Shown here: one piece after another, positions 22,337-29,500 of the stretch
How positions within the stretch are numbered: position 1 is the stretch's first letter
Layout of the letters: each line of letters opens with the position of its first letter
NCBI GenBank assembly: GCA_005239465.1
Contig: SPAW01000021.1
Location: forward strand, 1 to 36,567
Length of the DNA stretch: 36,567 nt
From: Nitrospira sp.
GTDB taxonomy: Bacteria > Nitrospirota > Nitrospiria > Nitrospirales > Nitrospiraceae
Reading direction: 5' to 3'
The notes under the pieces: generated by a model
The model's input: the letters and a program-made list of their open reading frames with translations, nothing else
Told to the model about the DNA's origin: nothing
Database searches by the model: none
Translations under genes and position numbers: made by a program

Positions 22337-22356
22337 TAGCCGTCACGGGTGACGTC

Positions 22357-23679
22357 TCAGGCTGGTTGAGGTCCCTTGCAAGGTCGGCCGACAGAGATGT
22401 GTTGGAATCCAAGCCGGGCCATCCGCTGCGGGTCATAGATGTTACGCAGGTCAAACAGAATGGGTTTTCGCATGAGAGTCTTGAGTCTTACAAAGTCAAG
22501 ATTGCGGAACTGGTTCCACTCCGTCACGATCACCAAAGCTTCAGCCCCTTCAGCCGCATCATAGGCGTCGCGACAAGGTATAAGCCCCTGTAAGATTCGA
22601 CACGAGTCTTCGAGCGCCACAGGGTCAAAGACCCGAACGGTGGCACCCTCATCCATCAACGTCTGGGCGATGGAGAGGGCTGGGGCTTCTCGCACATCGT
22701 TAGTATTGGGTTTGAACGACATCCCTAGCATGGCCAACGTCTTTCCTCGTAATGATCCGACGGCCACACGAATCTTCTCTACCATCCGCATGCGTTGCTG
22801 TGCGTTGACCTGCCAGGCTGCTTGGGCAATCTGCATGGGAGAGCCAAGTTTTTCTCCCATCCGAGTGAGGGCAGCCAGATCCTTTGGAAAACACGATCCG
22901 CCGAATCCCGGTCCAGCGTGGAGAAATTTCGAGCCGATTCGGTTGTCCAGTCCCATCCCTTTTGCCACCATCTGGACATTCGCCCCTACCTGCTCGCACA
23001 GATTCGCTATTTCGTTGATGAAGGAAATTTTCGTGGCAAGGAAGGCATTCGATGCGTACTTTATTAGCTCGGCGGTAGGGATGTCTGTTACCACAAAGGG
23101 GGTCTCGATGAGGTACAACGGGCGATAGAGGTCTTTCATGATCGCCACGGCTTGCTCACTGTCAGTGCCGAGGACGACGCGATTGGGCCGCAAAAAGTCC
23201 TCAATGGCAGACCCTTCGCGCAAGAATTCTGGATTCGCAACGATGTCGAACCCAAAGACATCGGTTTGATGCTCCTTGATAACAGTCCGCAGTGTCTCCC
23301 CGGTTCCAACGGGAACCGTGGATTTCGTCACGATGACTTTATAGCCCTTCATATGGCGAGCGATCCCGCTGCCGACTTCTTCGACATACGAAAGATCGGC
23401 AGACCCGTCTCCACGAGGGGGGGTTCCCACTGCGATGAAGATCACCAGGGCTTGATCGACCGCTTTGGCAATATCGGTTGTGAAAGTGAGTCTGTTTTCC
23501 CGCAGTCCTTTGGCGACCAACTCTTTAATACCCGGTTCATAGAAGGGGACATTTCCTTTTTCCAGTGAGGCGATCCGATGTGCGTCGCTGTCCATACAAA
23601 TGACGTTGACGCCGAACTCGGCGAAGCAGGCTCCTGTCACGAGTCCAACGTAGCCGGTTCCAATAACACTAATATGCAT
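22357..23679 (-). CDS. ugd: UDP-glucose 6-dehydrogenase
   Basis: A 440-residue enzyme that oxidises UDP-glucose to UDP-glucuronate with two NAD+, supplying sugars for surface polysaccharide. The NAD-binding Rossmann motif is at the start (VIGTGYVGLVTGACFAEFG). Catalytic residues fit the family: K207 and N211 in AELIKYASNAFLATK and the nucleophile C263 in GPGFGGSCFPKD. The C-terminal domain binds the UDP part (LGMSFKPNTNDVREAPAL). The length is normal. GDP-mannose dehydrogenase is the main alternative, but the overall motif set fits Ugd. It is divergent from the spermidine-synthase-like gene, with about 240 bases between them for promoters. No other polysaccharide genes are visible. Confidence 0.93.
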   Translation of the reverse strand: MHISVIGTGYVGLVTGACFAEFGVNVICMDSDAHRIASLEKGNVPFYEPGIKELVAKGLRENRLTFTTDIAKAVDQALVIFIAVGTPPRGDGSADLSYVEEVGSGIARHMKGYKVIVTKSTVPVGTGETLRTVIKEHQTDVFGFDIVANPEFLREGSAIEDFLRPNRVVLGTDSEQAVAIMKDLYRPLYLIETPFVVTDIPTAELIKYASNAFLATKISFINEIANLCEQVGANVQMVAKGMGLDNRIGSKFLHAGPGFGGSCFPKDLAALTRMGEKLGSPMQIAQAAWQVNAQQRMRMVEKIRVAVGSLRGKTLAMLGMSFKPNTNDVREAPALSIAQTLMDEGATVRVFDPVALEDSCRILQGLIPCRDAYDAAEGAEALVIVTEWNQFRNLDFVRLKTLMRKPILFDLRNIYDPQRMARLGFQHISVGRPCKGPQPA

Positions 23680-23918
23680 GGGATGCTCTCCTCAGATTGG
23701 ATGAAGCCGGGTCGAAGTATAGCAATTGGGATAGGTAGGAGCAACGAATTGCAACATTGTTTCGTGCTAGGTGGGGGCAAGGGGTTGTTTCGTTGACTCT
23801 TGGAAAACGCGTTGAGTAGAATCCGACGCCCTTTCGAGTGCGTGAGAAGGAAAAAGATGAAAGATATGTTCAATCCTGTTGGCGGACTTTTGAATTCATT
23901 CTCCCTTCCGTCTAGTCA

Positions 23919-25469
23919 ATGGCCACTGAATCTCCAAGAATCTCTCGCTGGTTCCTCCTCCTTACCGCTCTTCTGACGGGTGCGGTGGTGATGGCGCTCG
24001 AAATTCTCGGGAGTCGCCTGCTTGCGCCCGTGTTCGGAAATTCGTTGTATGTCTGGGGCGCGCTGATCGGGGTGATCTTGGCTGCGATGAGCAGCGGGTA
24101 TGCCTTTGGTGGTTGGATTTCCGATCGCTATTCCGGTGGAGCGGTCCTGGCTTGCCTGTTGCTCTTTTCAGGCAGCTGGACTTTTCTCGTTGCCTGGAGC
24201 AGCCAGCCCGTCTTGTTTCAGGTCGAGAAGTTTGTGCAGGACCCTCGATGGGGGCCGTGCCTTGCGGCAACCGTACTCCTTGCGCCTCCTACTTTTGGGC
24301 TAAGTGGCGTGTTGCCGGCGATGTTGCGATTGGCGGTGGCAGACATGGACCATCTTGGTCGCCACACGGGGCGCATGATCGCGTTGTCGACCGTCGGCAG
24401 TTTGATGGGAACCTGGGGAACCGCGTTCTTTCTCCTGTCGTGGATCGGCAGTCAGGCCCTGGTGGCTTGGCTGGGTGGAATCCAAATTGGGCTCGGTCTG
24501 TTGTGGCTATCGAAGGGAATGACCGCGCGTCCACTTATGCTGTTTCTGGGTCTCGTATGTTCCGTGGCGTTGGGATCGTTGGCTCTGCATCCGATCCAGA
24601 GATTGAACGCACCGGTGTATCAAGAGGATAGCCCTTATCAACAGGTCCGCATTCGTGACGATCAACTCTTTCGCTACCTCGTGTTGGACCGAACCTTTCA
24701 TGCCGTGATGTGGAAATCCGATCCCGTCTCGCTCTTTCTCCCCTACAGCCAGTTGATGGTGGCTTCGCTGGCATTGGCGTCCGAGCCAAAACGCGGGCTC
24801 ATACTCGGCCATGGCGGCGGGTCATTGGCAAAATGGCTGGCGCAGTACTGGCCTACGCTTGAGCTCGACGTGGTGGAGATTGACCCAACCGTCGTGCGCA
24901 TGGCGGAAGAATATTTCGACTATCATCCTCCTGCCAACCACCATGTGTCGGTGAGAGATGGGCGAGCCTTTCTAAATGGGACGAATCGAACCTACGATGT
25001 TGTCTGGGTCGATGCATTTGCGCGACACATGATCCCCTTCCATCTAACGACCGTGGAGTTTTTCTCGACCGTGCGGGCGCACTTGAATCCTGATGGGATG
25101 GTCGCAGTCAATCTGGCGTCGTCTGGAGAGGGAGGGGATATGGCTCGGGCAGCGGCGGTGGTACAAACCATGAGACGAGCCTTCCCGGTCGTTGAAACCT
25201 TTGCCGTGAAGGGTCCGTGGAAAACCGGGCAGACAAAAGCCGAGAATCTGATTTTCTTTGGTGGTCGTCCGATCGAAACGGGCTTACCGGATCACATCGT
25301 CGCGAAAGTTACGGAGTTGGCGATGAATCGGCAATTACCGATGGAAACGATCGCGCTGCTAAACTCTCGTCGGGCTGAACCATGGCCGCCAGGGGTTGAA
25401 TTGAGCGACGATTTCGCTCCTTATGATCTTCTGATCGGAAGAGAAGGATCCGGCACCCAGCCAGACTAG
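23919..25469 (+). CDS. Membrane-fused spermidine-synthase-like protein
   Basis: A 516-residue protein. Residues about 10-215 carry around six to seven membrane helices (FLLLTALLTGAVVMALEILG, LYVWGALIGVILAAMSSGYAFGGWISD, MLRLAVADM, LMLFLGLVCSVALGSLAL). The rest is a soluble Rossmann domain of the spermidine synthase type: GLILGHGGGSLAKWL (ligand loop), LDVVEIDPTVVRMAEEYFDY, VRDGRAFL and YDVVWVDAF, with the catalytic-type aspartate. This matches the fused MFS/spermidine synthase group, whose true substrate is often unknown. The enzyme domain should face the cytoplasm. The ATG at 23919 has only a weak ribosome-binding site. It stands at the border between core genes and the defence island. Confidence 0.88.
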   Translation: MATESPRISRWFLLLTALLTGAVVMALEILGSRLLAPVFGNSLYVWGALIGVILAAMSSGYAFGGWISDRYSGGAVLACLLLFSGSWTFLVAWSSQPVLFQVEKFVQDPRWGPCLAATVLLAPPTFGLSGVLPAMLRLAVADMDHLGRHTGRMIALSTVGSLMGTWGTAFFLLSWIGSQALVAWLGGIQIGLGLLWLSKGMTARPLMLFLGLVCSVALGSLALHPIQRLNAPVYQEDSPYQQVRIRDDQLFRYLVLDRTFHAVMWKSDPVSLFLPYSQLMVASLALASEPKRGLILGHGGGSLAKWLAQYWPTLELDVVEIDPTVVRMAEEYFDYHPPANHHVSVRDGRAFLNGTNRTYDVVWVDAFARHMIPFHLTTVEFFSTVRAHLNPDGMVAVNLASSGEGGDMARAAAVVQTMRRAFPVVETFAVKGPWKTGQTKAENLIFFGGRPIETGLPDHIVAKVTELAMNRQLPMETIALLNSRRAEPWPPGVELSDDFAPYDLLIGREGSGTQPD

Positions 25470-25862
25470 TGTCTCCTGGCGGTAGTTAGCGATACCCTCT
25501 CTCCTCCTCCTTAGCCGTACACCAGTGGAGGGAGCGAGGATGCGAGGACATCCTGTAGCGGTCACGGAATAGGTTCGTGCCACGGTGGGACCGTGAGCGG
25601 GCGCGGCTGATCGCGGCGCCGGGTCGCACGAAGTGCGGTATGGTGGATGGACCCTCTCGGCCCATGTTCGAACCTATTTTGAACGCCTGTAGTCGTGTCC
25701 TTCGCTCCGCTCAGGCACTCCCCCTGCACCGCGCCTCAGCCCCGCCCCTCCTACCAAAATGGTCAAGGCTTCCCGCTGTGCATCTTGCTTTCAGCGCCCG
25801 GAGAGCCTCCGTCCCCCACAGGGAACTCCCCCGTCCCCCAGTGTCCAGTTCTATGACGGCTC
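25470..25862. other. Gene-free start of the accessory region
   Basis: It contains the first copy of a ~120-bp direct repeat (25563-25683) and otherwise no supported gene. Several open frames cross it, but their protein sequences look random and proline/arginine-rich. Confidence 0.5.
25563..25683 (+). repeat. Direct repeat copy 1 (paired with 29075-29190)
   Basis: Both copies share CACGGAATAGG at the start, the long core GCGGGCGCGGCTGATCGCGG with CGGGTCGCACGAAGTGCGGT and TATGGT, and TTCGAACCTA near the end; by eye about three quarters of positions agree. The two copies bracket the AbiE and DUF2442 genes. Confidence 0.7.
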
Positions 25863-25953
25863 AGTTTCAAAAAGTCGCAGAAAATGCTACTTTATGTGAC
25901 CGATGCGTAGAGGTAAAGCCAGATCAGTTTCAAAAAGTCGCAGAAAACGCGAC
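25862..25953 (+). promoter_or_regulatory. Tandem operator-like sites before an abiEi remnant
   Basis: The 19-mer CAGTTTCAAAAAGTCGCAG occurs at 25862 and again at 25925, followed by AAAATGCTAC and AAAACGCGAC. The second copy contains a perfect dyad GTCGC-N7-GCGAC (25937-25941 with 25949-25953). AbiEi-family antitoxins are known to repress their own promoters by binding repeats, so these are plausible operators left over with the gene remnant. Confidence 0.5.
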
Positions 25954-26083
25954 CTTTCTAAACCGGCACCGCTGCCGGCCAACGCACGCGCGTTCATTGA
26001 AGCCCTGCAATCCTCAGGGCGCTACGTGTTCACCAAAGAGGAGGCGCACCGGGCGCTTCGCCTTTCGGATATCGCGTTAAAAA
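25903..26083 (+). pseudogene. Remnant of an AbiEi-family antitoxin (N-terminal part)
   Basis: After a basic start, the frame reads LPANARAFIEALQSSGRYVF, then TKEEAHRALRLSDIALKK, the N-terminal winged-helix of AbiEi-type antitoxins. It stops resembling the family at about base 26083, where a CCTTTTR repeat array begins, and the rest of the antitoxin is absent. The true start is unclear because the operator-like repeats overlap the possible ATG at 25903. It may still bind DNA, since the winged helix is almost complete. An intact AbiEi/AbiEii pair lies 1 kb downstream but is a different, non-identical family member. Confidence 0.6.
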
Positions 26084-26099
26084 AACGTGCCCAGCCGCC

Positions 26100-26195
26100 A
26101 CCAACTTTTACCTTTTACCTTGCCGGCCTCCGGCCCTCCTCCGCAATACTCCGACACTTTTACCCTTTGCCCTTTTACCTTTGCCCTGCCGCCCC
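26100..26195. repeat. CCTTTTR-unit array (direct, decayed)
   Basis: Units AACTTTTACC, TTTTACC, then after a GC-rich spacer ACACTTTTACC, CTTTGCC, CTTTTACC and TTTGCCC. Unlike the copies at 5424 and 19636, both halves have the same orientation. It truncates the abiEi remnant. Confidence 0.55.
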
Positions 26196-26259
26196 CGGCG
26201 GCCCCCCCTGTGACCGACTTCATAGCTTTCATTGAGCAATTTAGATAGACTGCTGGCCG

Positions 26260-26521
26260 ATGCCAGAAATCAGCCGCTTCTTCGGGATGGTCATCGCCAT
26301 GTTTTACAATGACCATGCACCGCCGCATTTTCATGTGCGCTATGGTGAGGACAAGGCTATTAATGGTCATTGAAACGCCGGTGATGGTGGAAGGCTATCT
26401 ACCGCCTCGGGCACTTGGGTTAGTCACAGAATGGGCGACCCTTCACCGCGAAGAGTTGTTGGAAGATTGGGCACTGGCGGAGAAGCGGGCGCCGTTGAAA
26501 AAGATCAAACCCTTGGAGTAA
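26260..26521 (+). pseudogene. DUF4160 protein gene, frameshifted
   Basis: The first part starts at ATG 26260 and reads MPEISRFFGMVIAMFYNDHAPPHFHVRYGEDKAI, shown in pieces: MPEISRFFGMVIAMF, then the hallmark NDHAPPHFHVRYGE. It meets a stop at 26371. The +1 frame then continues the family sequence: MVIETPVMVEGYLPPRALGL, then VTEWATLHREELLEDW and PLKKIKPLE, ending at 26521. Removing a single base near 26361-26363 would join them into an ~86-residue normal DUF4160 protein. DUF4160 proteins are usually encoded directly before a DUF2442 gene, as here. It may be a real mutation, a sequencing error, or a site where ribosomes shift. Confidence 0.8.
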
Positions 26522-26524
26522 GCG

Positions 26525-26806
26525 ATGCTGAAGGATATCGTTGAGGTACAGCCCTTGGACGGATACCGGCTCCGCCTCCGTTTTGAAGACGGGGCGACAG
26601 GGGAAGTTGATCTCCAACAGGTCATCAAGTTTGAGGGAATCTTCGCTCCCTTAAAGGATCGAGCCACCTTCGTGCAGGTGCGTGTCCATCCAGAGCTTGG
26701 GACAATTGTTTGGCCCAATGGGGCCGATCTGGACCCCCTCGTACTGTATTCCCGGGTCACGGGAGTGCCGATTCCCCGGTTTGAGATCAAAACCGGTAGC
26801 CGATAG
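26525..26806 (+). CDS. DUF2442-family protein
   Basis: A 93-residue protein with the DUF2442 pattern: VEVQPLDGYRLRLRFEDGATGEVDL, then FEGIFAPLKDRATFVQVRV, PELGTIVWPNGADLDPLVLY. The DUF4160-DUF2442 pair is widespread in bacteria and is thought by association to be a toxin-antitoxin-like module, but no biochemical role can be read from the sequence. It starts 3 bases after the DUF4160 stop (ATG 26525), so the two were one unit. Here the partner is frameshifted, so this protein may lack its mate. Confidence 0.82.
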   Translation: MLKDIVEVQPLDGYRLRLRFEDGATGEVDLQQVIKFEGIFAPLKDRATFVQVRVHPELGTIVWPNGADLDPLVLYSRVTGVPIPRFEIKTGSR

Positions 26807-26821
26807 CCCCACGCCCCCCAA

Positions 26822-26931
26822 CCCGCTGACACCCCCCACGCGGAAGCTGGATTAGCTGAGCACCCCCGCCGCGTGACACCCGCCACGTTCCGCCATAGAA
26901 ACAATAAGTCAATACGCATGCCTGACCCCAG
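26822..26931 (+). repeat. Direct repeat copy 1 (paired with 28948-29057)
   Basis: It shares CCCGCTGACACC, CGGAAGCTGG and a fully identical 46-base block (26886-26931) with the second copy. That block includes CGTTCCGCCATAGAAACAAT and CGCATGCCTGACCCCAG. The two copies lie on either side of the intact AbiE genes. Confidence 0.75.
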
Positions 26932-27033
26932 CATTCTTTGAGACCCCAGCATTCTTTGAAAATCTAAAGGAAGCGGTCAATCAACTCCAGAACCTCCTCT
27001 ATGCCGCTTAAAAAGCAAAAAGGTTAAACAAAA

Positions 27034-27091
27034 TTTAGCTTTTCTCCATGATCTATTTTAAGCATTGCAACTTTACTAAATTTAATTTAGC
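27034..27091 (+). promoter_or_regulatory. A/T-rich control region of the abiE operon
   Basis: Three copies of a TTTA(A)GC motif, at 27034, 27056 and 27086, are spaced about 22-30 bases apart. A short palindrome TAAATT-T-AATTTA (27077-27089) overlaps the last one. The region is far more A/T-rich than its surroundings. AbiEi proteins repress their own promoter, so these are the best candidate operators. The assignment is by pattern only. Confidence 0.4.
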
Positions 27092-27099
27092 ATTTCTGC

Positions 27100-27702
27100 A
27101 TGGCAAAAAAAGAAGCCAGGCTGGATCTCCTGTATGCGCTGGCGGAAAGTCAGGGAGGCTTTTTCACCTCAGCAGATGCGTCGGCATTGGGCTATAGCAC
27201 TGCTCACCAGCATTTCCATGTCAAGCGGGGGAATTGGGTTCGCGTAGACCGCGGCATCTACCGTCTGAGGCGTTTTCCCTCATCCAGTCACGAGGATCTG
27301 ATGCGCTGGTGGCTCTGGAGCCGGAAGCAGGGGGTCATCTCCCACGAATCAGCCGCGGTCATCTATGACCTGGGCGATGTGCTCCCATCGAAGACCAACC
27401 TCACCGTGCCGCCAGGCTTCCGCAAGAAAGGGCCGAGTGCTGTGATCCTCCACAGGGCGCGACTCGAAGAATCGGAGATAGAGACGCGCGATGGACTTCG
27501 GATCACGACGCCGCTCCGAACCATTCTGGACCTGGCGCGAGAACACCTGGACCCGGAACGGCTCACGGCCGTGACAAAAGATGCATTGAAAAAAGGGCTA
27601 ATAGACCGGAAGGCGTTGCTTGCTTACTTGGGGAAGATACCCAAAGAGATCGACCCGACGACCCAAGTCACACTGCAGCTTGCTGTGAGGGAGGCAGGGT
27701 GA
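27100..27702 (+). CDS. abiEi: AbiEi-family antitoxin (type IV toxin-antitoxin)
   Basis: A 200-residue protein with an N-terminal winged-helix region (LLYALAESQGGFFTSADASA, VKRGNWVRVDRGIYRLRRFP) and the AbiEi C-terminal part (GVISHESAAVIYDLGDVLPS, LRITTPLRTILDLA). The N-terminus binds DNA and represses the operon; the C-terminus gives immunity against AbiEii without binding it directly. The length is normal. The ATG at 27100 lacks a Shine-Dalgarno sequence, but the A/T-rich leader may make up for that. The last bases overlap the start of the toxin gene by 4 (GTGA), so expression is coupled. It lies between copies of two direct repeats, in keeping with horizontal transfer. Confidence 0.88.
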   Translation: MAKKEARLDLLYALAESQGGFFTSADASALGYSTAHQHFHVKRGNWVRVDRGIYRLRRFPSSSHEDLMRWWLWSRKQGVISHESAAVIYDLGDVLPSKTNLTVPPGFRKKGPSAVILHRARLEESEIETRDGLRITTPLRTILDLAREHLDPERLTAVTKDALKKGLIDRKALLAYLGKIPKEIDPTTQVTLQLAVREAG

Positions 27703-28562
27703 GATATACCACATCCGCCGCCTTCCGACAGGCGCTAGAAGAGCGATTGAGACAGCGCGAGCAGCAGACGGGGGAACCCCTGGTCCGGCTGCGGAAACGA
27801 GTAGTGTTCGAGCGTTGCATGGCCAGGCTCCAAAAGGAAAAGAACAGCCCCTGGGTCCTGAAGGGTGGCTTCGCGCTCGAACTGCGACTCGGCGAGCGCG
27901 CTCGCGTGACGAAGGACCTAGACCTGGGAGTGGACCTCGGCTATTTCAACTCGACGGAAGTCTCCTCGGCAGGAGTGGCGCGCAAGCTCCGAGAGGATCT
28001 ATCAGCAGCCGCCATGGACCACTTTGCCTTCGTTGTCCCTGAGAGCGGCGAGGAAGAACTCGGAATACCAGGCCTAAAATCCTACCGATATGCCGTCGAA
28101 GCCCGGCTGGATGGGCGCCGGTTTGAAGCTATCAGAGTGGACGTAGGACTGGGCGATCCCCTCATTTCACCTTTCGACGAACTGACAGGGAGCGACCTCC
28201 TTTCGTTTGCCGGCATCTCTCCAGCGACCATTCGAACCACTTCACGAGCACAGCATTTTTCGGAAAAAGTCCATGCATTGACCCGCCCATTCGAGGATAG
28301 GATCAACACAAGGGTCAAAGATCTGGCCGATATCATGTTGCTGATGAAGCTAGGACTTCCTGATGAATCAACGGTGACGAGTGCGGTGAGGGAAATTTTC
28401 AAGTCACGAGGGACACACGGAATTCCGAATCGCATCGAGATCCCACCTGTTGCTTGGGTAGCAACCTATAGTGCGGTAGCAACTAACCTGAACTTGCAAG
28501 AGGCAACGATTGAGAGTGCCATCGAGCGCCTGAACAATTACTGGACAGAGCTTTTCTCCTGA
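27699..28562 (+). CDS. abiEii: AbiEii/AbiGii-family nucleotidyltransferase toxin
   Basis: A 287-residue protein of the DNA polymerase-beta-like nucleotidyltransferase fold. The signature hG[GS]...DxD is present as WVLKGGFALELRLGERARVTKDLDLGV (around residues 47-75, seen as KGGFALELR and TKDLDLGV). Further conserved parts include ARPFEDRINTRVKDLADIMLL-type sequence near residue 190-215. Such toxins inactivate tRNA by adding nucleotides and stop growth, giving abortive protection from phages. The GTG start overlaps the antitoxin stop (GTGA). The length is typical. The system looks complete and is probably active. Confidence 0.88.
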   Translation: MRYTTSAAFRQALEERLRQREQQTGEPLVRLRKRVVFERCMARLQKEKNSPWVLKGGFALELRLGERARVTKDLDLGVDLGYFNSTEVSSAGVARKLREDLSAAAMDHFAFVVPESGEEELGIPGLKSYRYAVEARLDGRRFEAIRVDVGLGDPLISPFDELTGSDLLSFAGISPATIRTTSRAQHFSEKVHALTRPFEDRINTRVKDLADIMLLMKLGLPDESTVTSAVREIFKSRGTHGIPNRIEIPPVAWVATYSAVATNLNLQEATIESAIERLNNYWTELFS

Positions 28563-28570
28563 AGCGTCCT

Positions 28571-28771
28571 ATGGCTCACAAGACCAAGAACGTCCAAGTT
28601 CTCACTATTGCTCAGCAACTCGGCAGTCTGATCAAGTCCGCGTGCGACATCATGCGCATGGACAAAGGGCTGAATGGCGAGCTCGACAGCGGAACAGTGC
28701 GAGCCATTTTTCAACAGGCCTCCCGATTCATTCCGGAAGATCAGCTTCGGCCACACTTCTACATGGATTAA
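28571..28771 (+). pseudogene. Remnant of the 5' end of an hsdM/N6-methylase gene
   Basis: Codons 8-39 read VQVLTIAQQLGSLIKSAC, DIMRMDKGLNGELD: the standard N-terminus of a type I methyltransferase subunit (usually ...LIKSxRDIMRKDKGLNGDLDRLP). After GELD the sequence departs into about 27 unrelated residues and stops, and there is no methylase core. It is followed by several hundred bases without a gene. This HsdM is different from the one at 29501, which has another N-terminus, so a second restriction system once stood here. Confidence 0.65.
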
Positions 28772-28947
28772 GCTGCCATCGGGCGGCTTCAGCCACTCTG
28801 GGTCTTTTGCTTCCGCCCGTGGTGAGCCAGTCCCCCTCAAGATGTGCTTAGAGATGCCCTCTGCCCACGTGGGCTTTCCGCACCGACATTCTCCTTCTTG
28901 AGCCACCCCGCTGAGCAGCATCAATCATCGCGAAGACATCAGGCCAG

Positions 28948-29057
28948 CCCGCTGACACCCTCGCCACCCGGAAGCTGGTTGTGCTGTGCATCCCCGCCGC
29001 GCGCCCCACCTCGTTCCGCCATAGAAACAATAAGTCAATACGCATGCCTGACCCCAG
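28948..29057 (+). repeat. Direct repeat copy 2 (paired with 26822-26931)
   Basis: It contains the same 46-base block (29012-29057) as 26886-26931 with no mismatch, and less conserved sequence before it. It is directly followed by the second copy of the other repeat, which is not the case at the left side. Confidence 0.75.
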
Positions 29058-29074
29058 AGACCCGAGTCCTCGGG

Positions 29075-29190
29075 CACGGAATAGGATCGCGCCCTGTCGG
29101 GATCGTGGGCGGGCGCGGCTGATCGCGGCGTCGGGTCGCACGAAGTGCGGTATGGTCGAGCCTCTTGACGCGAGTTCGAACCTACTTTGA
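29075..29190 (+). repeat. Direct repeat copy 2 (paired with 25563-25683)
   Basis: It shares the core GCGGGCGCGGCTGATCGCGG and CGGGTCGCACGAAGTGCGGT with the left copy and ends in TTCGAACCTACTTTGA. The TTCGAAC piece resembles a tRNA T-loop, but no cloverleaf can be built around it. Confidence 0.7.
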
Positions 29191-29431
29191 GGCCGAGGGC
29201 CGAGACGTTTAACCGCCCGTGCGCGTTGCTCGCCTCCCAGTCGGGCGGCTCCATCCGTCTGCTCCAAGCCTCCGACGGAGTTTCGCTCCGCCCTTGGTGA
29301 GACAGTCCTCCCCTGAGGGGTGACTTTTGGCGCTGATGCAGTGCTAACCATTTATCATCAACACTTAAACACATGAAAAATAAAAACAGTAACTTATTGA
29401 TTTACAAGCATTTTGTAGCATTTTCAATGAT

Positions 29432-29494
29432 TCAAGCTATTCATCACTTGACTTATCACATGATCTATCTTATATAATCACATCAAGCAAGGAG
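29432..29494 (+). promoter_or_regulatory. Promoter, candidate operator and RBS of hsdM
   Basis: TTGACT (29448-29453) is followed by TATATA (29471, 17-base spacer) or TATAAT (29473, 19-base spacer). An inverted repeat TCAAG-N10-CTTGA (29432-29436 with 29447-29451) overlaps the -35 box and could be the operator of the helix-turn-helix at the HsdM N-terminus. AAGGAG (29489-29494) lies six bases before the ATG. A direct repeat AGCATTTT occurs just upstream near 29408-29424. Confidence 0.6.
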
Positions 29495-29500
29495 TGCCAG

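Larger units (their letters stand above)
28772..29431. other. Gene-free debris region between abiE and hsdM
   Basis: It holds the second copies of both direct repeats (28948-29057 and 29075-29190) and sequence with no supported gene. A loose similarity on the minus strand between 28790-28870 and 29230-29330 (GGTGAGNCAGTCC context) suggests further duplicated debris. From about 29340 the base composition becomes very A/T-rich, marking the hsdM control region. Confidence 0.5.

Noticed and set aside
25862-25953. A CRISPR-like pair of repeats
   Set aside because: There are only two copies with no further spacers and no cas genes; operator sites are the better reading.
25577-26080. A 167-codon frame at the start of the accessory region
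   Set aside because: Its sequence comes from a direct repeat, the operator repeats and the antisense-like frame of the abiEi remnant; it has no family features.
29075-29190. A tRNA-like piece (TTCGAAC) in the direct repeat
   Set aside because: No acceptor stem, D-arm or anticodon arm could be paired around it, so it is not a tRNA gene or a clear tRNA attachment site.
28848-29374. Two long minus-strand frames in the debris region
   Set aside because: They run across both direct repeats and have no family motif; they are better explained as high-GC chance frames.
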